Of a stretch of DNA of 64,000 bases, positions 17,259 through 28,416 are shown in pieces. The DNA is taken from the NCBI RefSeq assembly GCF_000265205.3, contig NC_018000.1, forward strand, positions 4,960,001 to 5,024,000, in the 5' to 3' direction. The DNA comes from Sinorhizobium fredii USDA 257. Lineage in GTDB: Bacteria; Pseudomonadota; Alphaproteobacteria; Rhizobiales; Rhizobiaceae. Both the position numbers and the translations under genes were made by a program. The notes under the pieces were generated by a model. That model was not told the origin of the DNA and ran no database searches. It worked only from the letters and a program-made list of their open reading frames with translations. The stretch's first letter is position 1; every line of letters begins with the position of its first letter.

Positions 17259-20200
17259 GCAGGCGCGACCCCGCTACCCTGAGTCAGCATTCCATCCTTG
17301 TCTTCGAGAATCCCATGCCCCTTGAGAAGATCGATGCGAGCGCGGATCATCTCGCGAAGCTGACCGCTCGTAGCCTTGAACCCCAGTCCTCGCGCAACTG
17401 CATTCACCGCCTCGTCCTCAGTCGCGCCAAAGCTCTGGCCGATGATCTCCTTCAAGCCATCGTCGATTTCCATCGGCGGAAGCAGTTCAAGCCGTCGAAG
17501 GCTCGGAGACGAAGCTAGACTACGATCCCGCAGCCTGATCGAAGCGCCGGGCCAGAGGAGGAACTCCCCCGAGCGCAGAACCTCGCCTGAATTGACCGCG
17601 ATCCGGATGGCGTTTCCGACATGAGCGTCGATGCGGCTTCCTGCCCGCTGTAGGCCCCAGGCCGTTCGTATGCGCGTTACGATTTCGTCCGAGTGGATCG
17701 GACCTTCCACTTCGACCGTCTGCTTCACGAGCTTGACGAGAAGCCCCGTCGGCGCTTCGTGCAGCTCGGTCGAGGCTTCTGGCCGCAATTCGGCCTCCTT
17801 GTAGAAACACGACGAATCGACGTCCTGACCAACCTGCTGAAGCCCGATCTCCGTCACGTTTGTCCGCTCGATCATCACGACTTCCACAGGTACCGCCCGC
17901 TTATTGCGCTCAGCCTCGGAGTTACCTGAAATCATGTCGGCCTTGGCACGTTCGATCGCATTGACGACACGATCGAGTTCGGCCTTGGGCCGCTGGAACC
18001 AGTCAGCGCTCCAGATGCGGTGGATCGTCCAGCCATGGTCCTCGAGGACCGCCTGACGGAGACGGTCGCGGTCACGAGCAGATCGGGCGTCGTGATAGGA
18101 TGCCCCGTCGCACTCGATGCCGATCAGGTAGCGCCCTGGAACGTTCTCGTCGGCAATGGCTAGGTCGATGAAGAACCCGGCAATACCAACCTGCGGATGG
18201 ACCTGATAGCCCTTTTCCTGAAGCGCCGCCATCACCTGTTCCTCGAAGACGCTGTCCATCGAACGATCGGCCCTAGCTGCCATCGAAAGACGGCCGGTTC
18301 GGGCAAAATGCAGGAAGAGCTTGAAGGCGAAAATCCCTTTTCCCTTGCCGCGCTCGAGGTCGATGTCTTCGTCCGTGATCGAGGCGTACACCTCGCAACG
18401 CCGCTTGGCGCGGCTTATGAGAACGTTCAGACGGCGCTCGCCGCCTTCGGCTCCGAGCGGTCCGAACCGCATGCTCACGTAGCCTTGCGGGTTCTTCGCG
18501 TAGGCCACGGATATCAGGATAACATCGCGTTCGTCGCCTTGTACGTTTTCCAGATTCTTTACGAAGAACGGTTCGTTCGGGTGCGAATGAAAAAACGCTT
18601 CCGTCTGCGGATTGAGACGTCGGAGGAGCTCGAGCTGATCCTGAATTTCACGACGCTGCTTGATCGAGAAGGCTGCCACGCCCAGCGACAAGTGGGGCGT
18701 GTCGAGAGCATGACGGATGATGGCTTCGGCGACCATCTTGGCCTCGACTTTGTTGACGCTATCCTCGAATACGCCGTTGGGAACGTGGTGAAAGCGAAGC
18801 CCCATCCCGGCTTCCTGTGTATAAGGGCTCGGCACGATGAACAGTTTGCTGTCATAGAACTGGCTGTTCGATACCGCGATCAAAGATTGATGACGGCTGC
18901 GGTAGTGCCAGCGTAGCATCCGCTCGGGAAGTCCCCGGGCGGAGAAGAGGCCAAGGATGCTTTCGATGTCGGAGACCTTGGCTCCGTCCTGCTCCTCCTC
19001 GTCGTCCGAACCGTCAGAGGTCATCTTCGCGAAGAAGCGCGTCGGCGGCAGCTGTCGCTCGTCGCCTACGACGACGACCTGCTTGGCGCGCGCGACGGCA
19101 CCAAGGGCGTCGACGGGCTGAATCTGACTTGCCTCGTCCATCACAAGGAGATCGAATTCCAGAACTCCCGGAGGCAGGAATTGCGCGATGGAAAGCGGGC
19201 TCATCATGAAGACTGGCTTCAATGCCTGGACCGCCTGCGACGCCTTCTGCATCAATTGGCGAATAGGCATGTGGTTGCGGCGGCGTGCCATTTCCCCGCG
19301 AAGAATGCCGACAGGCCCAATGCCACTTACCGACGGAATCTTCTTATGATGGGAGCGAACAACTTCGAGCCTCGACAGACGCATCCGGCTGCGATCGAGG
19401 TCGGCGAACTCGGACACCAACCGACCATGCACCTCCCCATCGAAACGAGCGAGTTCGGGGTCCTTGGCATGCTGGTCGCGCAGAACAGCTTCGTAGAAGG
19501 CCATTTCGAAATACGGGATGACGTCCGCCGTCGCGAGTCGGCCGTCACGAAGCCGATCGACGATCAGACCCACGCCCGCATTCGATGCGTCGAGCGCACG
19601 CCCGTTATACGCGGCGTACTTCGACAGCTGCTCCTCGTTTTCAATCCAGCGAGCCAGCCGTTCTTCGACTGACGTCAGCGAGACCTCTGCCAGCGTTTCC
19701 GATCCGAACAACGAACGGGAGTCCGCTTTCAAAAACTCCAACAGGCCCGTCATCCGCGTCAGGAAATCCTCGCCGTCTCGCCCTGCCTTGAGAGCGAGGT
19801 CCGCGACGACCCGGGGGTCGGTAATGCGTGAGGCCAGCTGCCGGATGTCGCGGTTTGACGAGACCCATGCCACAACCTCGGCAATCTTGTTCCAGTCGGT
19901 CCTGGCACCTGCCCAAAGTGAGCCGAACGCAGCCTTGCCGTTCGCGTCCGAAGCCTCGAGATTACGCTGCCTTTCCTGGGCTGAAGCGAGTGTCTCGAGT
20001 AACGAAACGCGAGCGGCGGCGTCAGCGAGCGGCCCGCGCAGCAGGTCGGTCAGAGTGGTCTCGGCGGTGGTGACTTCCTTCAGAACCGACGCTGCCTGAG
20101 TGAGGATGACCTCGTCCGCGTCGATCACGCCAGGAAACAGCGAGGCCGTTCCTTCGCCAAGATCGGCCCAAAGGGACTGGAATTGCCGACGCGTTTCCTC

Positions 20201-22816
20201 CAGCAGCGCGCGAACCTGTTCACATCGTTCGGCCACGGCCGACTTGTCCGTCAGTCTGCTCGCAATAGTGCGCGCTTCCGCGCCGACGCCACGCAGACTC
20301 CGCATCCAGAGCACCAGGCTTTCAAGCGGCTTGGGATCAGACTTTTCGCCTCTCCAGTCCGCTCCGAAAGCGGATCGTCCAAGACTGTCACCTTCCCTGA
20401 TGGTTGCACGGGCTTCCTTTCCCTTCTGAAGCAGATCGAGCAGCCTCACGGTTTCGGCGGGAGGCATTTCCGTCATCACCGTTTTCAACAGGGCTTTTGC
20501 CTTGCGCCAGTCACCGCTCATGAACTTCAGAAATTTTTCACCGTGCATGGCGATGGCGGTGCGCGCTGCCATCAGGTCCATTTCCCAGGCCTGATCGGCA
20601 AACTTACCTGAAAGCTCGGACCGTATGTGGCGATATGTGGAAACCGCTTCCGCGAGATCGCCTGCCTGCTCGAGACCGCGTTCCCAGATCGCGGCGACGA
20701 AAGCGTCGGGACTGACGTCCGGCGCGTCCGCCACTCGTTCTCCAATCGTCAGCAACCGCGCAACTGAACCCAGCGTCGGGGATGCGTTGGTTCCAAGCAT
20801 CGATCGCAGCGAAGCCGCAGTGTTCAGGAACCGCGGCACCAGATTGTTCAGCTGGGCAATAACCGCGAATCCGGAGTGCGGGAAACCAGCCGGCAGCTTT
20901 CGGAACGATGCGACTAGAGTGCTCGGATCGGCCTGCCAAGCTGCATCGACGACCAGCTCGCCGATCCTTACCGACAGCTGTTTGAACTGAGCTCCGTCTC
21001 GGACAAGGCGCTCAATCTCCGGCAGCGATGTCTCCCACAGGGCATTTCCAATCGCCTCGGTACTGATGCCCTCGGGGCGTGTAGCCAGCCGCTCCGCAAT
21101 CTCGATCTCGGGCTTGAAGTCCGCAATCGTCCGCGCCGAAGGCCGCTCGAGCGCGTTGGCAACGGATGTCATGTCCCCAACCAGAGATGTCGAGCTGGAT
21201 AGGGCGTCCCGCAAGCGAACCACCAGGCGCTCGAGGTCTAGGGGCGTGATCCCGACCAGGCCGACACCATGCCAAGGGTGATCGGATGGGACGCCGATGT
21301 CGTCGATGCGCTGCCCCAACTCCGAGAGCAAGGCAACAATTCGGCTGCGCGTTTCTGGCTCCCACTTCACCGAGCCTGTCAACTCGATGTCAGAGGGCGG
21401 CATGCCAAGCCGGCGAAGACGCGAAAGATGTCCGATCACCTGATACGGCGAGAGCTCGTAAGGACGGTAAACCGCGTGAAGCCTTGCGGCATGGGCGTTG
21501 AGCGCGTCGCGAGCGTCGGCAAGACTCCGATCGATAGCGTCTACGTTCTCTCCCCGCGGAGCTCCAAGGTCCCAAGTGTGCTGAAGCTCGGCGAGCAAGG
21601 CGCGCTTGTTGGCTTTGTTCGAGTGGAGCTCGAGGCACGCATCGCCGACCCCGGCCTGATCCAGGCGTCGCTTCACAACCTCCAGGGCAGCCATTTTTTC
21701 GGCGACGAAGAGGACGGTTTTCCCGTCGGCCACGGCGGCGGCAATTATGTTGGCGATCGTCTGTGATTTCCCTGTCCCCGGGGGCCCTTGGATCACAAGG
21801 TCTCGCCCCCTGCGCGCTTCATGGATCGCCACGGTCTGGGAGCTGTCCGCATCAACGATATGCGTCATCTCCGTTGGCGAAATGTGATCGTCGATCTTGG
21901 CGTCTTCAGCGAGAAGTTCATCCGACGACGTAAAACCGTTCGAAACGAGAGAGGTTATCAGCGGTCGATCAGTAAACTTCGCATTCTGCGGCCAGAGGCT
22001 AGGGTCGAGATCGCGATACATTAGGAATTTCGCGAACGAGAAGAACCCAAGCACGATGTCGTCGGGCTGCACCGACCAACCGGGTTTGATGGAAACCGCG
22101 GCCGCGACCTGAGAAGCGTAGTCGTCAAAGGAAAACTGATCCGACGGTTCGAAATTCGGCAGGGTGATCTTGTGGATGCGGTCGAGAAAACCTTCCAGGG
22201 AGAGGTTCGAAGCGTAGTCCTCCTGCCTCGCCCGCAATTTGAATCGTTCCGCCGCGCTCCCGCGCTCGAGAAGGACGGGCACGAGGACGAGCGGCGCATA
22301 GCGGATGTTCTGGTCATTGTTCGGGTCGATCCACTTGAGCGTCCCGAGGCCGAGATACAGAATGTTCACGCCCTGCTCTTCTTCCAGCGTCCGAGCGTCG
22401 AAGTAGAGGTCGAGGAGCCGCTTCTGCAAGGCGTTCGGCGTCATTCTGGTCTGGAGTTTGGTATCCGCATGCCTGAGGAGCCGACCCGTTCCGTCTCTGT
22501 CGTCGTCGTCAGGAAGAGCAAGCTCGATAAGTTCTTCCGTACCGTCGCCTTCCTTGGGCTCCCGGCCCTTTGCACCTGCTAGGAAGGTCATCGCCTTGCC
22601 TTCCGACACCAGAACGCGGAAGACTTCGGCAGCGCGCTCGTCGACGATATCGACGGTCTTCGCGCTCTTCGAGAAGCGCGGCACATTTAGCAAACGGTTG
22701 CGGGCAGAGAAATCAAGTAGCTCTGTTCGAGCGCGTTCTACTTTCGCTTCAACCGAAAGATTGCTCTGAAAAATCGATTGTTCTGAAAACTGACTTGCGT
22801 CCGGTGTCTTGTTCAT
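17255..22816 (-). CDS. Giant DUF4011/DUF3320 SF1 helicase with C-terminal nuclease domain
   Basis: About 1,853 residues from the ATG at 22816, which follows GGGGGCGGGA; an in-frame ATG at 22846 is less likely. The N-terminal DUF4011 region ([18 protein letters not shown]) is followed by Walker [10 protein letters not shown] near 345. A long linker with coiled-coil-like composition comes next, then the SF1 DEAS Walker B ([17 protein letters not shown]), GDERQLPP, and motif VI ([10 protein letters not shown]). A VSR/MTES_1575-type nuclease domain ([23 protein letters not shown]) and a DUF3320-type end complete it. Such proteins are common in defence islands and thought to act on foreign DNA. 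The activity is inferred. Confidence 0.9.
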   Translation of the reverse strand: MNKTPDASQFSEQSIFQSNLSVEAKVERARTELLDFSARNRLLNVPRFSKSAKTVDIVDERAAEVFRVLVSEGKAMTFLAGAKGREPKEGDGTEELIELALPDDDDRDGTGRLLRHADTKLQTRMTPNALQKRLLDLYFDARTLEEEQGVNILYLGLGTLKWIDPNNDQNIRYAPLVLVPVLLERGSAAERFKLRARQEDYASNLSLEGFLDRIHKITLPNFEPSDQFSFDDYASQVAAAVSIKPGWSVQPDDIVLGFFSFAKFLMYRDLDPSLWPQNAKFTDRPLITSLVSNGFTSSDELLAEDAKIDDHISPTEMTHIVDADSSQTVAIHEARRGRDLVIQGPPGTGKSQTIANIIAAAVADGKTVLFVAEKMAALEVVKRRLDQAGVGDACLELHSNKANKRALLAELQHTWDLGAPRGENVDAIDRSLADARDALNAHAARLHAVYRPYELSPYQVIGHLSRLRRLGMPPSDIELTGSVKWEPETRSRIVALLSELGQRIDDIGVPSDHPWHGVGLVGITPLDLERLVVRLRDALSSSTSLVGDMTSVANALERPSARTIADFKPEIEIAERLATRPEGISTEAIGNALWETSLPEIERLVRDGAQFKQLSVRIGELVVDAAWQADPSTLVASFRKLPAGFPHSGFAVIAQLNNLVPRFLNTAASLRSMLGTNASPTLGSVARLLTIGERVADAPDVSPDAFVAAIWERGLEQAGDLAEAVSTYRHIRSELSGKFADQAWEMDLMAARTAIAMHGEKFLKFMSGDWRKAKALLKTVMTEMPPAETVRLLDLLQKGKEARATIREGDSLGRSAFGADWRGEKSDPKPLESLVLWMRSLRGVGAEARTIASRLTDKSAVAERCEQVRALLEETRRQFQSLWADLGEGTASLFPGVIDADEVILTQAASVLKEVTTAETTLTDLLRGPLADAAARVSLLETLASAQERQRNLEASDANGKAAFGSLWAGARTDWNKIAEVVAWVSSNRDIRQLASRITDPRVVADLALKAGRDGEDFLTRMTGLLEFLKADSRSLFGSETLAEVSLTSVEERLARWIENEEQLSKYAAYNGRALDASNAGVGLIVDRLRDGRLATADVIPYFEMAFYEAVLRDQHAKDPELARFDGEVHGRLVSEFADLDRSRMRLSRLEVVRSHHKKIPSVSGIGPVGILRGEMARRRNHMPIRQLMQKASQAVQALKPVFMMSPLSIAQFLPPGVLEFDLLVMDEASQIQPVDALGAVARAKQVVVVGDERQLPPTRFFAKMTSDGSDDEEEQDGAKVSDIESILGLFSARGLPERMLRWHYRSRHQSLIAVSNSQFYDSKLFIVPSPYTQEAGMGLRFHHVPNGVFEDSVNKVEAKMVAEAIIRHALDTPHLSLGVAAFSIKQRREIQDQLELLRRLNPQTEAFFHSHPNEPFFVKNLENVQGDERDVILISVAYAKNPQGYVSMRFGPLGAEGGERRLNVLISRAKRRCEVYASITDEDIDLERGKGKGIFAFKLFLHFARTGRLSMAARADRSMDSVFEEQVMAALQEKGYQVHPQVGIAGFFIDLAIADENVPGRYLIGIECDGASYHDARSARDRDRLRQAVLEDHGWTIHRIWSADWFQRPKAELDRVVNAIERAKADMISGNSEAERNKRAVPVEVVMIERTNVTEIGLQQVGQDVDSSCFYKEAELRPEASTELHEAPTGLLVKLVKQTVEVEGPIHSDEIVTRIRTAWGLQRAGSRIDAHVGNAIRIAVNSGEVLRSGEFLLWPGASIRLRDRSLASSPSLRRLELLPPMEIDDGLKEIIGQSFGATEDEAVNAVARGLGFKATSGQLREMIRARIDLLKGHGILEDKDGMLTQGSGVAPA

Positions 22817-22986
22817 TCCCGCCCCCTGATCGCGCAAGTCATGCACAAAGATGGTTGTAGGTCTAGTGCAGGGACAGTCAACTCAAGCGTTTATTCAAAG
22901 AAGGACCCCCACTTCGCTTGAATGCAGCGCCATGGTAACCGTTGCAACCTGTGGGGCACACAAGCAACAATTTGGGAGGGGAAGCC

Positions 22987-24375
22987 ATGGGGAGTCGACG
23001 TTTATCACACGTGTTGCTGTTCTCGATATCGTTCACGTGGCTGTCTGCGGGGTCATTTATGGAACCGGCTGCGTTCGCTGCCAACATAAGCAAATCCTCC
23101 AATGACATATGCGTGCTGACACTCGAAGGCGAGATCGTTCCCGGCGACTTTTCCAGCTTGGTCGATATCGCCGCCAAAGAGTTTTTGGGAGTAGATGGCG
23201 AGAGTTCGGCGCATGACACCATCTGCCTCGACAGTCCGGGTGGCGATGTCACGGAGGGCGTCAAACTGGCGGAGTTCTTCTACAAGAATGGTGTCGGAAC
23301 GGTCATTGATGACGGCGCGGAATGCTATTCCATGTGCGCGATCCTGTTCATGATGGGAATCGCGCAAGGGCCAGAGGTGACCTTCGTTAATCGCAAGCTC
23401 CACATTAACGGGAAGCTTGGGTTTCACCGTCCTTATCTTTCGCTGACCACGGAAAGTCTCGTCAGTACAAAAGCGCTGGCAGTCGCTCACGACGTCGCCC
23501 TGGAGAACATGAACAAGATCATGGTGCTGGCGAACAATCTGGTCCCTTGGTCGAACTCGACGATGATGCGCCCGGACCTGATCCAGGAGATGCTCAAGCA
23601 CGTCGGCAACGATTTCTTCTACATCGACACGGTCGAGAAGGCGGGACGGTTCGAAATCGAGCTTCTTGGGCTTCCCAGGCAGTCTGCGCCTCCTGAAGAG
23701 CGCGCTTACTATGCCTGCGAAAATTCCTTCCATTGGCAGGTCGGCCTGATGAAGGAACCCGTGGATGCCAGGAAATTCCAGAAACCCGTCACCCAAGACG
23801 AGGCGATCGTCAAATTTCTCCAAGCGGAGGGCGGGACGAAGTATTTTTCGGTCACCAGCATGGACGCTGGATATTCGGAAGCTGGTTGCCTAATCGCGGT
23901 CAACGGCGACTCACTACAGGGGTGCGGTTATAACGGGATGTACAACGTGCTTCTTGGTCAAGGAACTTGCACGGTGGAGAACTTCGCGGCTCGAAGCTGG
24001 CACATTGGACAACTGGCGTCGTATAGGCCAGGACTCAAGCTTCAGGAGCTTGGCGGCGCGGCCACCCAGCCTAAAGAAGCCTCGTCTGAGCCCATCATTG
24101 GCGCGAAGGTGCCAGCGACCTGCACGGTCTTCAGCAAGCAGGGGGTGAAGGAAGTCGAACCCTGCGCAGCCACGCTGACGATGAATGTCGTGGTGGATGA
24201 CCGGAGGACCGACCGCTACGAATTCATTTGGCCGACAGGAAATAAAACCATCCTCGCACGCGACGGGGACTTCTTCACGATCAACGGCAAGCCGTCTATC
24301 CCTTACACCGAAGACGGCTACACACTTTGCGCGCTGAACAGCGAGACCAGAAATCGGTTCTGCTTCAAACTTTAA
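22987..24375 (+). CDS. Exported ClpP-like serine protease homologue (COG3904 type), A
   Basis: 462 residues. The ATG at 22987 follows GGGAGGGG. A signal peptide ends near AAFA. The N-terminal ClpP/crotonase-like core has ICLDSPGGDVTEG, then AECYSMCAILFMMG with the presumed catalytic Ser between two Cys, and LGFHRPYL with the likely His. A C-terminal ~250-residue region with several Cys is unassigned. These COG3904-type proteins are predicted periplasmic peptidases of unknown substrate. Two more lie at 25467 and 27507. Confidence 0.82.
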   Translation: MGSRRLSHVLLFSISFTWLSAGSFMEPAAFAANISKSSNDICVLTLEGEIVPGDFSSLVDIAAKEFLGVDGESSAHDTICLDSPGGDVTEGVKLAEFFYKNGVGTVIDDGAECYSMCAILFMMGIAQGPEVTFVNRKLHINGKLGFHRPYLSLTTESLVSTKALAVAHDVALENMNKIMVLANNLVPWSNSTMMRPDLIQEMLKHVGNDFFYIDTVEKAGRFEIELLGLPRQSAPPEERAYYACENSFHWQVGLMKEPVDARKFQKPVTQDEAIVKFLQAEGGTKYFSVTSMDAGYSEAGCLIAVNGDSLQGCGYNGMYNVLLGQGTCTVENFAARSWHIGQLASYRPGLKLQELGGAATQPKEASSEPIIGAKVPATCTVFSKQGVKEVEPCAATLTMNVVVDDRRTDRYEFIWPTGNKTILARDGDFFTINGKPSIPYTEDGYTLCALNSETRNRFCFKL

Positions 24376-24522
24376 CAACCTATCGCCAAGACCGGGAGTT
24401 TCATGAAAACACAGAAGTCGAGGCGGTCTTTCCGATGGCCTTTAAGGATCAAACATTCGGCAGGGTGGCAAATCAGTAGCCTGATCCAACCCCAATGGCC
24501 GAACGCCACAGCAGGGTCGTAT

Positions 24523-25164
24523 ATGAAAATTATTGCCCTCATGTCAGCCTTCACGCTGACGCTTGGAGGTTCAGCATTTGCTGATGAGTCAGGAGACCCG
24601 TACGAAGCCGCACGGCGTCGAATCCGCGAGGACATGCAACGCGCCGTGGAACAAGGCAGGGCAGATGCCGAAGCAAATCGAGACCCAGAAATGGAAAAGC
24701 TTTTGGAGTACCAGCGGCGCGGATATGGTCCCGAACCGCATCAAGTTCTGCGCCAAATGATGGACAAATTGGCAGAATCTGACAGCCGGTGGGCCGAAGT
24801 ACCCCAAGACGAGAAAACCTTGATCGGACTTTGCAATGTCTACCGCTTCTACGTTTCCAAGGCCGATTTTGAGAGAGCGTCCAAGACAGCCCGACTGATC
24901 CAGAAAGCCTACCACCACGCTGACCGACGGTTCAACATGATCGTCAAGGCGACGGACCATCAGGATGTGATTTCCGAGAATATCATCTTGCTCGAAAGAT
25001 ATGCAGGCATAGAAGATGTAACAGAGCTCAAGCTGTCTCGAATTGAAAACGGTAGTGTACTTGTTGACTTCGAGTCGAAAGACGGAAGGCCTCATACGCG
25101 GATTTTACGTTCGCCAAAGGTGATTGGAGCTTACGTCCTTGGCGGTACCCGTGGATGTCTTTGA
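24523..25164 (+). CDS. Exported helical hypothetical protein
   Basis: 213 residues from the ATG at 24523 (weak AGGG upstream). A signal peptide MKIIALMSAFTLTLGGSAFA is followed by a highly charged helical region (YEAARRRIREDMQRAVEQG) and a C-terminal strand-rich end. A longer in-frame start 120 bases upstream would bury the signal peptide and is rejected. It follows ClpP-like protein A by about 150 bases and is probably in the same periplasmic set. Function unknown. Confidence 0.72.
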   Translation: MKIIALMSAFTLTLGGSAFADESGDPYEAARRRIREDMQRAVEQGRADAEANRDPEMEKLLEYQRRGYGPEPHQVLRQMMDKLAESDSRWAEVPQDEKTLIGLCNVYRFYVSKADFERASKTARLIQKAYHHADRRFNMIVKATDHQDVISENIILLERYAGIEDVTELKLSRIENGSVLVDFESKDGRPHTRILRSPKVIGAYVLGGTRGCL

Positions 25165-25466
25165 AAGCGAACTCAAATTGGCTGCGCAGTAATTGAAATT
25201 GCTCGAGCAACGCCAGCATGCGATGAGGAAGAATTTCGATGCTCCTTAGGTGCGAGCGGCAACAGGATGAAATGATCTTCGAACACGACCTCGTGTTTTG
25301 GGCCTAGCACACGCGTGTCGGTCGGACACTTCGACCAGGCGGCCTCATGTTTGGCCCTTTGGTCCGTCTGAAACAAATGGCAAATAGTCTCATTGTCGGG
25401 ATGGAGTTGAAACTATCTGCGCACGTCTGACCGCACGGGACTGTCCATGGGTAAGGGCGATGCCGT
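25165..25466. other. Intergenic stretch between convergent genes
   Basis: 302 bases between the ends of a plus-strand and a minus-strand gene. No coding frame with protein-like composition and no clear U-tract terminator seen. Confidence 0.6.
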
Positions 25467-26696
25467 CTATTTAACCGCCATAGGTGTCTCGGTCGTTCGA
25501 TAGGTTTCCAGCTGTCGTGTGACGTCACTTAACTTTGTTTGCGGCGGGACCAGATCGAGGGCCCGCATCATGTCGTCGATCGAGTCGCCTGTCGAAAGGC
25601 GAATAGTCGTCTCGGACGATGAGTACGACCAAAGGTCGTTTTTCACCTCGAGTTGCGAGAACAATTCCTCGATCGTGCCGCCCGGCTTGTAGAACGTTGT
25701 CGGGCTTCCGACGGCGGGGGAGAACAGGCACCAGACGAACCGATCCCCATCCTGTGTTTTTGCAATCGGCAGGTAGGCGACCCAGGTAGTGGCAGTGCCT
25801 TGCATAACCTTACGCACACCGAAGGCTATGGCCTCCTCGCCGTTCCCCATCAACCGCGATCCCTCGATGAACTCGTTGAGAACAGAAAGGGCATTCGCAA
25901 ACCCGTCGGCACTGCTCCGGCGCTGTAGATGGTAATATCGGTTAACGCACCCGTTTAGGATCATCGATTGCGTGAAGCCGTAGTTTTCTCGGATTTGGTA
26001 CGAGAAATCCGTGTATGAGATGCCCAGTACCCGCACGGCATCGACATCGTCGGCCATATACATCTCATCTCGCCCAGGTGCGAGCAAACGGGGCAGTTCG
26101 GCTGGAACTATGTAGAGACGGTCAGCGAGCGCGACCAGCCGCGCGATTCCGAGAACTGCGGCGCGATATGCATCCTGAACCAGTCCCGCCTCGTAGTTGC
26201 CGTCCGGAACGGCAAGGTATGGCGCGTGAAATCCGAGTCGCGCATCCTTCTCCAGCGAGCGGGACGGCCTCTGGCTGGGTAGTGGGTCATCCTCTCCCAC
26301 AGGTGTCGGGTCTTTCGGCAGGTCAACGCCGCCGAGGAACGCGATTGCGCAGGCCGAGTAGCAAGCGTCCGCTGACCTGACAACTGTCGCGAGACCAAGG
26401 CGACGAAAAGTGATCGCGAGATCGATGCCCTCGTGGAATTCGCCTCCCGAGCTGTTCAGGGCGATGACAATCCGCCGCCACGGGTCCTGCTGAGGGGATA
26501 CGTCGGCTTTGCGCAGAGCCTCTGCGACCCGACCGCTGTCTCCCTCGACAATATCGCCCTCCAGGCGGAACCTGGCCTCCGCTCCGATCTGTCCGTCCTT
26601 GATCCCCTCGAACACAACTTCTGCGGCGTGGGTCATCGACGCAAGGGCGAGCGCCGAAACCATTGAAGCGCATAGGGTCAGGGGACGAAGCATCAT
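25467..26696 (-). CDS. Exported ClpP-like serine protease homologue (COG3904 type), B
   Basis: 409 residues from the first of two adjacent ATGs at 26696, preceded by AGGAATCGCG; a longer frame to 26873 lacks support. A signal peptide ends at MTHAAE. The core has IALNSSGGEFHEG, DACYSACAIAFLGG with the Ser between Cys residues, and LGFHAPYL, parallel to protein A. The C-terminal part has two further Cys (NGCVNRYY, FVWCLFSP). The start overlaps the stop of the upstream 168-residue gene, so the two are co-translated. Confidence 0.83.
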   Translation of the reverse strand: MMLRPLTLCASMVSALALASMTHAAEVVFEGIKDGQIGAEARFRLEGDIVEGDSGRVAEALRKADVSPQQDPWRRIVIALNSSGGEFHEGIDLAITFRRLGLATVVRSADACYSACAIAFLGGVDLPKDPTPVGEDDPLPSQRPSRSLEKDARLGFHAPYLAVPDGNYEAGLVQDAYRAAVLGIARLVALADRLYIVPAELPRLLAPGRDEMYMADDVDAVRVLGISYTDFSYQIRENYGFTQSMILNGCVNRYYHLQRRSSADGFANALSVLNEFIEGSRLMGNGEEAIAFGVRKVMQGTATTWVAYLPIAKTQDGDRFVWCLFSPAVGSPTTFYKPGGTIEELFSQLEVKNDLWSYSSSETTIRLSTGDSIDDMMRALDLVPPQTKLSDVTRQLETYRTTETPMAVK

Positions 26697-27199
26697 TTCG
26701 CGATTCCTGGGCAAAGCTCCTGAAAAATGCTTAGTGCGACCGGATATCCCGAAGCGGATGAACCATCCAGGATATCTCCGGAAGCCACGTTGCGGACGAT
26801 GTAATCCGCCATCAGATCGGACGACGTCGCCTTTCCCTCGAAGGCGTAGGCTTGGCCATAGACGTCTGTCCACGTCCGTTTCTTGCAGTTGGCAGTGACC
26901 CGGTCGCCGACTTTCACCTCCGCCATCGTTCGCTTGACGCAGGCCATCGAATAGTCCTGCGAATATTCGACACAGAAGGCCTTCGCATCTTTTGGCGTGT
27001 GCTTGATCATGATGACGGCCTTCGACGTGCCGATCCCGGACTTGGATACTGTCGTAACGTGCATGCCGGCACGGGAGCCGTAGTAGATAGAGTGATCATC
27101 CTCCGCATGCGCCGGAGTTGAAGCGGCCGCCATCGTCGTCGCCAAAGGCACCAGGACACGCATGATGCGAACCAGCCATGCATTAGAGCTCAAATCCAT
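26693..27199 (-). CDS. Exported hypothetical protein coupled to ClpP-like B
   Basis: 168 residues. The ATG follows GGAGGGGAGG at good spacing. The signal peptide spans about 1-32, ending at TPAHA. The mature part has Cys residues in AFCVEYSQDYSMACVKR, VTANCKKR and FQELCPG. Overlap with the next gene implies stoichiometric production with ClpP-like protein B, perhaps as substrate, inhibitor or chaperone; this is inference. Family not recognised. Confidence 0.75.
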   Translation of the reverse strand: MDLSSNAWLVRIMRVLVPLATTMAAASTPAHAEDDHSIYYGSRAGMHVTTVSKSGIGTSKAVIMIKHTPKDAKAFCVEYSQDYSMACVKRTMAEVKVGDRVTANCKKRTWTDVYGQAYAFEGKATSSDLMADYIVRNVASGDILDGSSASGYPVALSIFQELCPGIAK

Positions 27200-27506
27200 A
27201 AAGGTGCCTCCCCTCCTGTGCCCGTGAGGGCAGCTTCGACTTCAATGCGGTCCAGGCCTGAAAAATTGTCCATGAAGGTACGTTCATTCAGGTTTTTCGG
27301 TTCTTCCGCTTCCGTGCCCCAACTACAGCTGAAAGTCGAGCGATGTCGATCAGTACAATGAAGCATGCGGAACTCCGAAGGGTAGAACGACGCTAAGCCC
27401 GCCTCGCCGTTTTAACTGGGAAAGGTTGATAGGTTCTCGCGTTACAACCTCTTGAAAGGATGGCCGCTCGATGCTCAAAGTGAGCCAAGGCTTCAGGGGG
27501 ATACGG
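27200..27506. other. Divergent promoter region
   Basis: 307 bases between divergently transcribed operons (26693-27199 minus, 27507 plus). It must hold both promoters. No clear operator or repeat was identified. Confidence 0.55.
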
Positions 27507-28412
27507 ATGCGATACATCGTAGTGGCAGGTTTGATGTTGCTCGCGCTCCCGCTTCGGGCGGCAGAGATAGCGAGAGAGCCTGGATCGGATGGAATCGAGA
27601 TCGTATCCGTCACCGGGACATTCAACGATGGCGATGACGCCGACTTCCGGAAACTCGCGGCCACTGTCGACCGAGCCGTTGTCGTCTTGAATAGCGGCGG
27701 CGGTAACCTCCACGCGGGCCTGGAGATCGGGCGAGCCATCCGACTGCGGGGCTTTGCGACCGCCGTTCCGCCAGATGCACTCTGCGCGTCGGCCTGCGCC
27801 CTCACCTGGCTTGCAGGATCACCGAGGCTGCTCGACGACACGTCCAAGCTCGGCTTCCACGCCGCCTACCGACTGGTAAACGGACAGGCCTCCGAGTACG
27901 GCGCAGCGAACGCCCTCGTCGGCGCGTACCTCAATCAGCTCGGCCTCAACGATAAGGCAGTGTTCTATATCACGTCTGCCCCGCCCGAGGGCGTGGAATG
28001 GCTGACGGCGAACACCGCAGCGACCGTCGGCATCTCTTACGAACCGATCGGCGTGAACTCCCCTACGGCATCCGATCAAGGGAAGCCCATGCCGCACGAT
28101 CCAATGTCCACGACGACGGCATTCTATTCTGCGCTCGCGGCAGCTGACGGCGAGGCTGCCGCCGCCCTTGTGGTTCCTGAAAAGCGTGGGAAAGGCCCGT
28201 TCAACGAAGGATCGATCCACACCTTCTACAGTGCGATGACCGTGCCCCTCACGCTGACGGGGACTACATTGCGGGGCGCGGACGAGGTGCGGGTGTCATA
28301 CGAATACGAGACCGACAAAGGACGCCAGTGCCGTGGTCGGGCCGACGTCCACACGATCTATCTCTACGGAAGGACCTTGATCTCGAGGATCAAGGCGCTC
28401 GACGGGTGCTGA
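27507..28412 (+). CDS. Exported ClpP-like serine protease homologue (COG3904 type), C
   Basis: 301 residues from the ATG at 27507 (CAGGGGG upstream). The signal peptide ends near LPLRAAE. The core has VVLNSGGGNLHAG, DALCASACALTWLAG with the Ser between Cys residues, and LGFHAAYR. The C-terminal ~100 residues form a separate small domain with Cys in RQCRGRADV. A PD-(D/E)XK gene starts four bases after its stop, so they share an operon. Confidence 0.82.
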   Translation: MRYIVVAGLMLLALPLRAAEIAREPGSDGIEIVSVTGTFNDGDDADFRKLAATVDRAVVVLNSGGGNLHAGLEIGRAIRLRGFATAVPPDALCASACALTWLAGSPRLLDDTSKLGFHAAYRLVNGQASEYGAANALVGAYLNQLGLNDKAVFYITSAPPEGVEWLTANTAATVGISYEPIGVNSPTASDQGKPMPHDPMSTTTAFYSALAAADGEAAAALVVPEKRGKGPFNEGSIHTFYSAMTVPLTLTGTTLRGADEVRVSYEYETDKGRQCRGRADVHTIYLYGRTLISRIKALDGC

Positions 28413-28416
28413 ACCG

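Noticed and set aside
26693..26873. 60-residue N-terminal extension of ClpP-like protein B
   Set aside because: It overlaps the upstream gene and would precede a normal signal peptide; the ATG at 26696 with AGGA upstream is better.
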